Shown piece after piece: positions 63,710 through 64,000 of a stretch of 64,000 nucleotides of DNA; positions within the stretch are counted from its first letter, which is position 1, and each line of letters begins with the position of its first letter. Made by a program: the position numbers and the translations under genes. Origin of the DNA: Synechococcus sp. RS9909 (GTDB lineage Bacteria; Cyanobacteriota; Cyanobacteriia; PCC-6307; Cyanobiaceae). The notes under the pieces are model-generated. The model saw only the letters and a program-made list of their open reading frames with translations. It had not been told where the DNA came from and made no database searches. Location: contig NZ_CP047943.1 of NCBI RefSeq assembly GCF_014279595.1, positions 1,178,001-1,242,000 of the forward strand. Direction: 5' to 3'.

Positions 63710-64000
63710 ATGGCCGCCACTCCCTGCCCTGTTCCGCCGGATCAACGCCCCCAGGAGGAGTTTGAGCAGCTATGCCGCTCCTGGTTCTTCGCCTGGCCCA
63801 CCCGGGTCCCCCAGGGGCTGGATAGGGCCCTGCTGGTGAGTTGGTTGGTGTTTCTGCCGATCACCGTGCTCGTGGCCAGCGGCAGCTGGACCCTCCGCCA
63901 TGACCCACCGCGTCTGCTGGCCGCAGGTGCAGTGGCGGCCCTGGTGTTGCCCATGCTGCTGCTCGTGCGTCAGTGGCTGGGTTGGAGCTACGTGCACAAA
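63710..64000 (+). CDS. CGLD27-like membrane protein (3' end outside window)
   Basis: 97 codons are visible from ATG 63710. It opens MAATPCPVPPDQRPQEEFEQL, then SWFFAWPTRVPQGLDRALLVSWLVFLP and a second hydrophobic region (LLAAGAVAALVLPMLLLV), the start of the CGLD27/DUF1230 family of cyanobacteria and plastids. The gene runs off the window. It lies 38 nt after rsfS. Confidence 0.8.
   Translation, partial: MAATPCPVPPDQRPQEEFEQLCRSWFFAWPTRVPQGLDRALLVSWLVFLPITVLVASGSWTLRHDPPRLLAAGAVAALVLPMLLLVRQWLGWSYVHK

Overview
The window looks like a chromosome of an alpha-cyanobacterium of the Synechococcus/Cyanobium group. The right half (about 33.9-64 kb) carries chlH, a high-light-inducible protein with an RpaB-type HLR1 site, a type III glutamine synthetase, and many small families known mainly from cyanobacteria (DUF3038/DUF4335, DUF2949, DUF3318, DUF3386, CGLD27). 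G+C is high and genes are tightly packed there, often with 4-nt stop/start overlaps.

The left half (1-33.8 kb) is an accessory island. Its base layer is a broken prophage: a scaffold-like protein (1-677), major capsid protein (6963-7874), a run of capsid/tail genes (7931-12287), lysis genes on the minus strand (3293-4909), a decayed C39-like peptidase operon (19899-21431), tail-type genes (24211-24989), and a recombination operon with a SLOG protein, a Gp157-like protein and a Rad52-like annealing protein (29335-31697). Many toxin-antitoxin (TA) modules lie between these phage pieces: two AbrB or FitA/VapC pairs, MntA/HepT, HigBA, DUF4258/DUF2283, DUF1778/GNAT, DUF5397-like/VapD, PrlF/YhaV, a RelE-type pair, a MazF pair and Phd/Doc. 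There is an orphan Phd, remnants of HicAB, RelBE and DUF433, and an uncharacterised ribbon-helix-helix pair at 33164-33789. At least two modules (higBA, vapXD) sit between duplicated pieces of phage-type sequence.

Two related IS3-family elements (10329-12022 and 13277-14973, same orientation) cut a tail gene and a CmcI-like hydroxylase gene. Segments of clearly lower G+C (12290-13110 and 15320-17050) carry an uncharacterised 243-aa protein and a solitary ParA-like ATPase. A CDP-glucose 4,6-dehydratase relic (17442-17705) and the broken hydroxylase suggest an older surface-polysaccharide locus.

The most striking single signal is in the phage lysis gene (3579-4909, minus). An L,D-transpeptidase domain and a lysozyme-like domain lie in different frames, joined at an in-phase A_AAA_AAG heptamer followed by a 7-nt spacer and an 8-bp G/C stem. 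The two IS elements use the same heptamer, so this gene may make its two-domain lysin by programmed -1 frameshifting.

In the core half, genes serve nitrogen assimilation (glnN), polyphosphate-dependent phosphorylation (ppk2), two-component signalling, adenine salvage (apt), chlorophyll synthesis (chlH) translationally coupled to a CHASE-PAS-GGDEF protein, lysine (dapB), folate (folP), glycolysis/Calvin cycle (tpiA), pyrimidine/arginine (carB), ABC and amino-acid transport, and ribosome silencing (rsfS). I found no tRNA, rRNA or CRISPR array.
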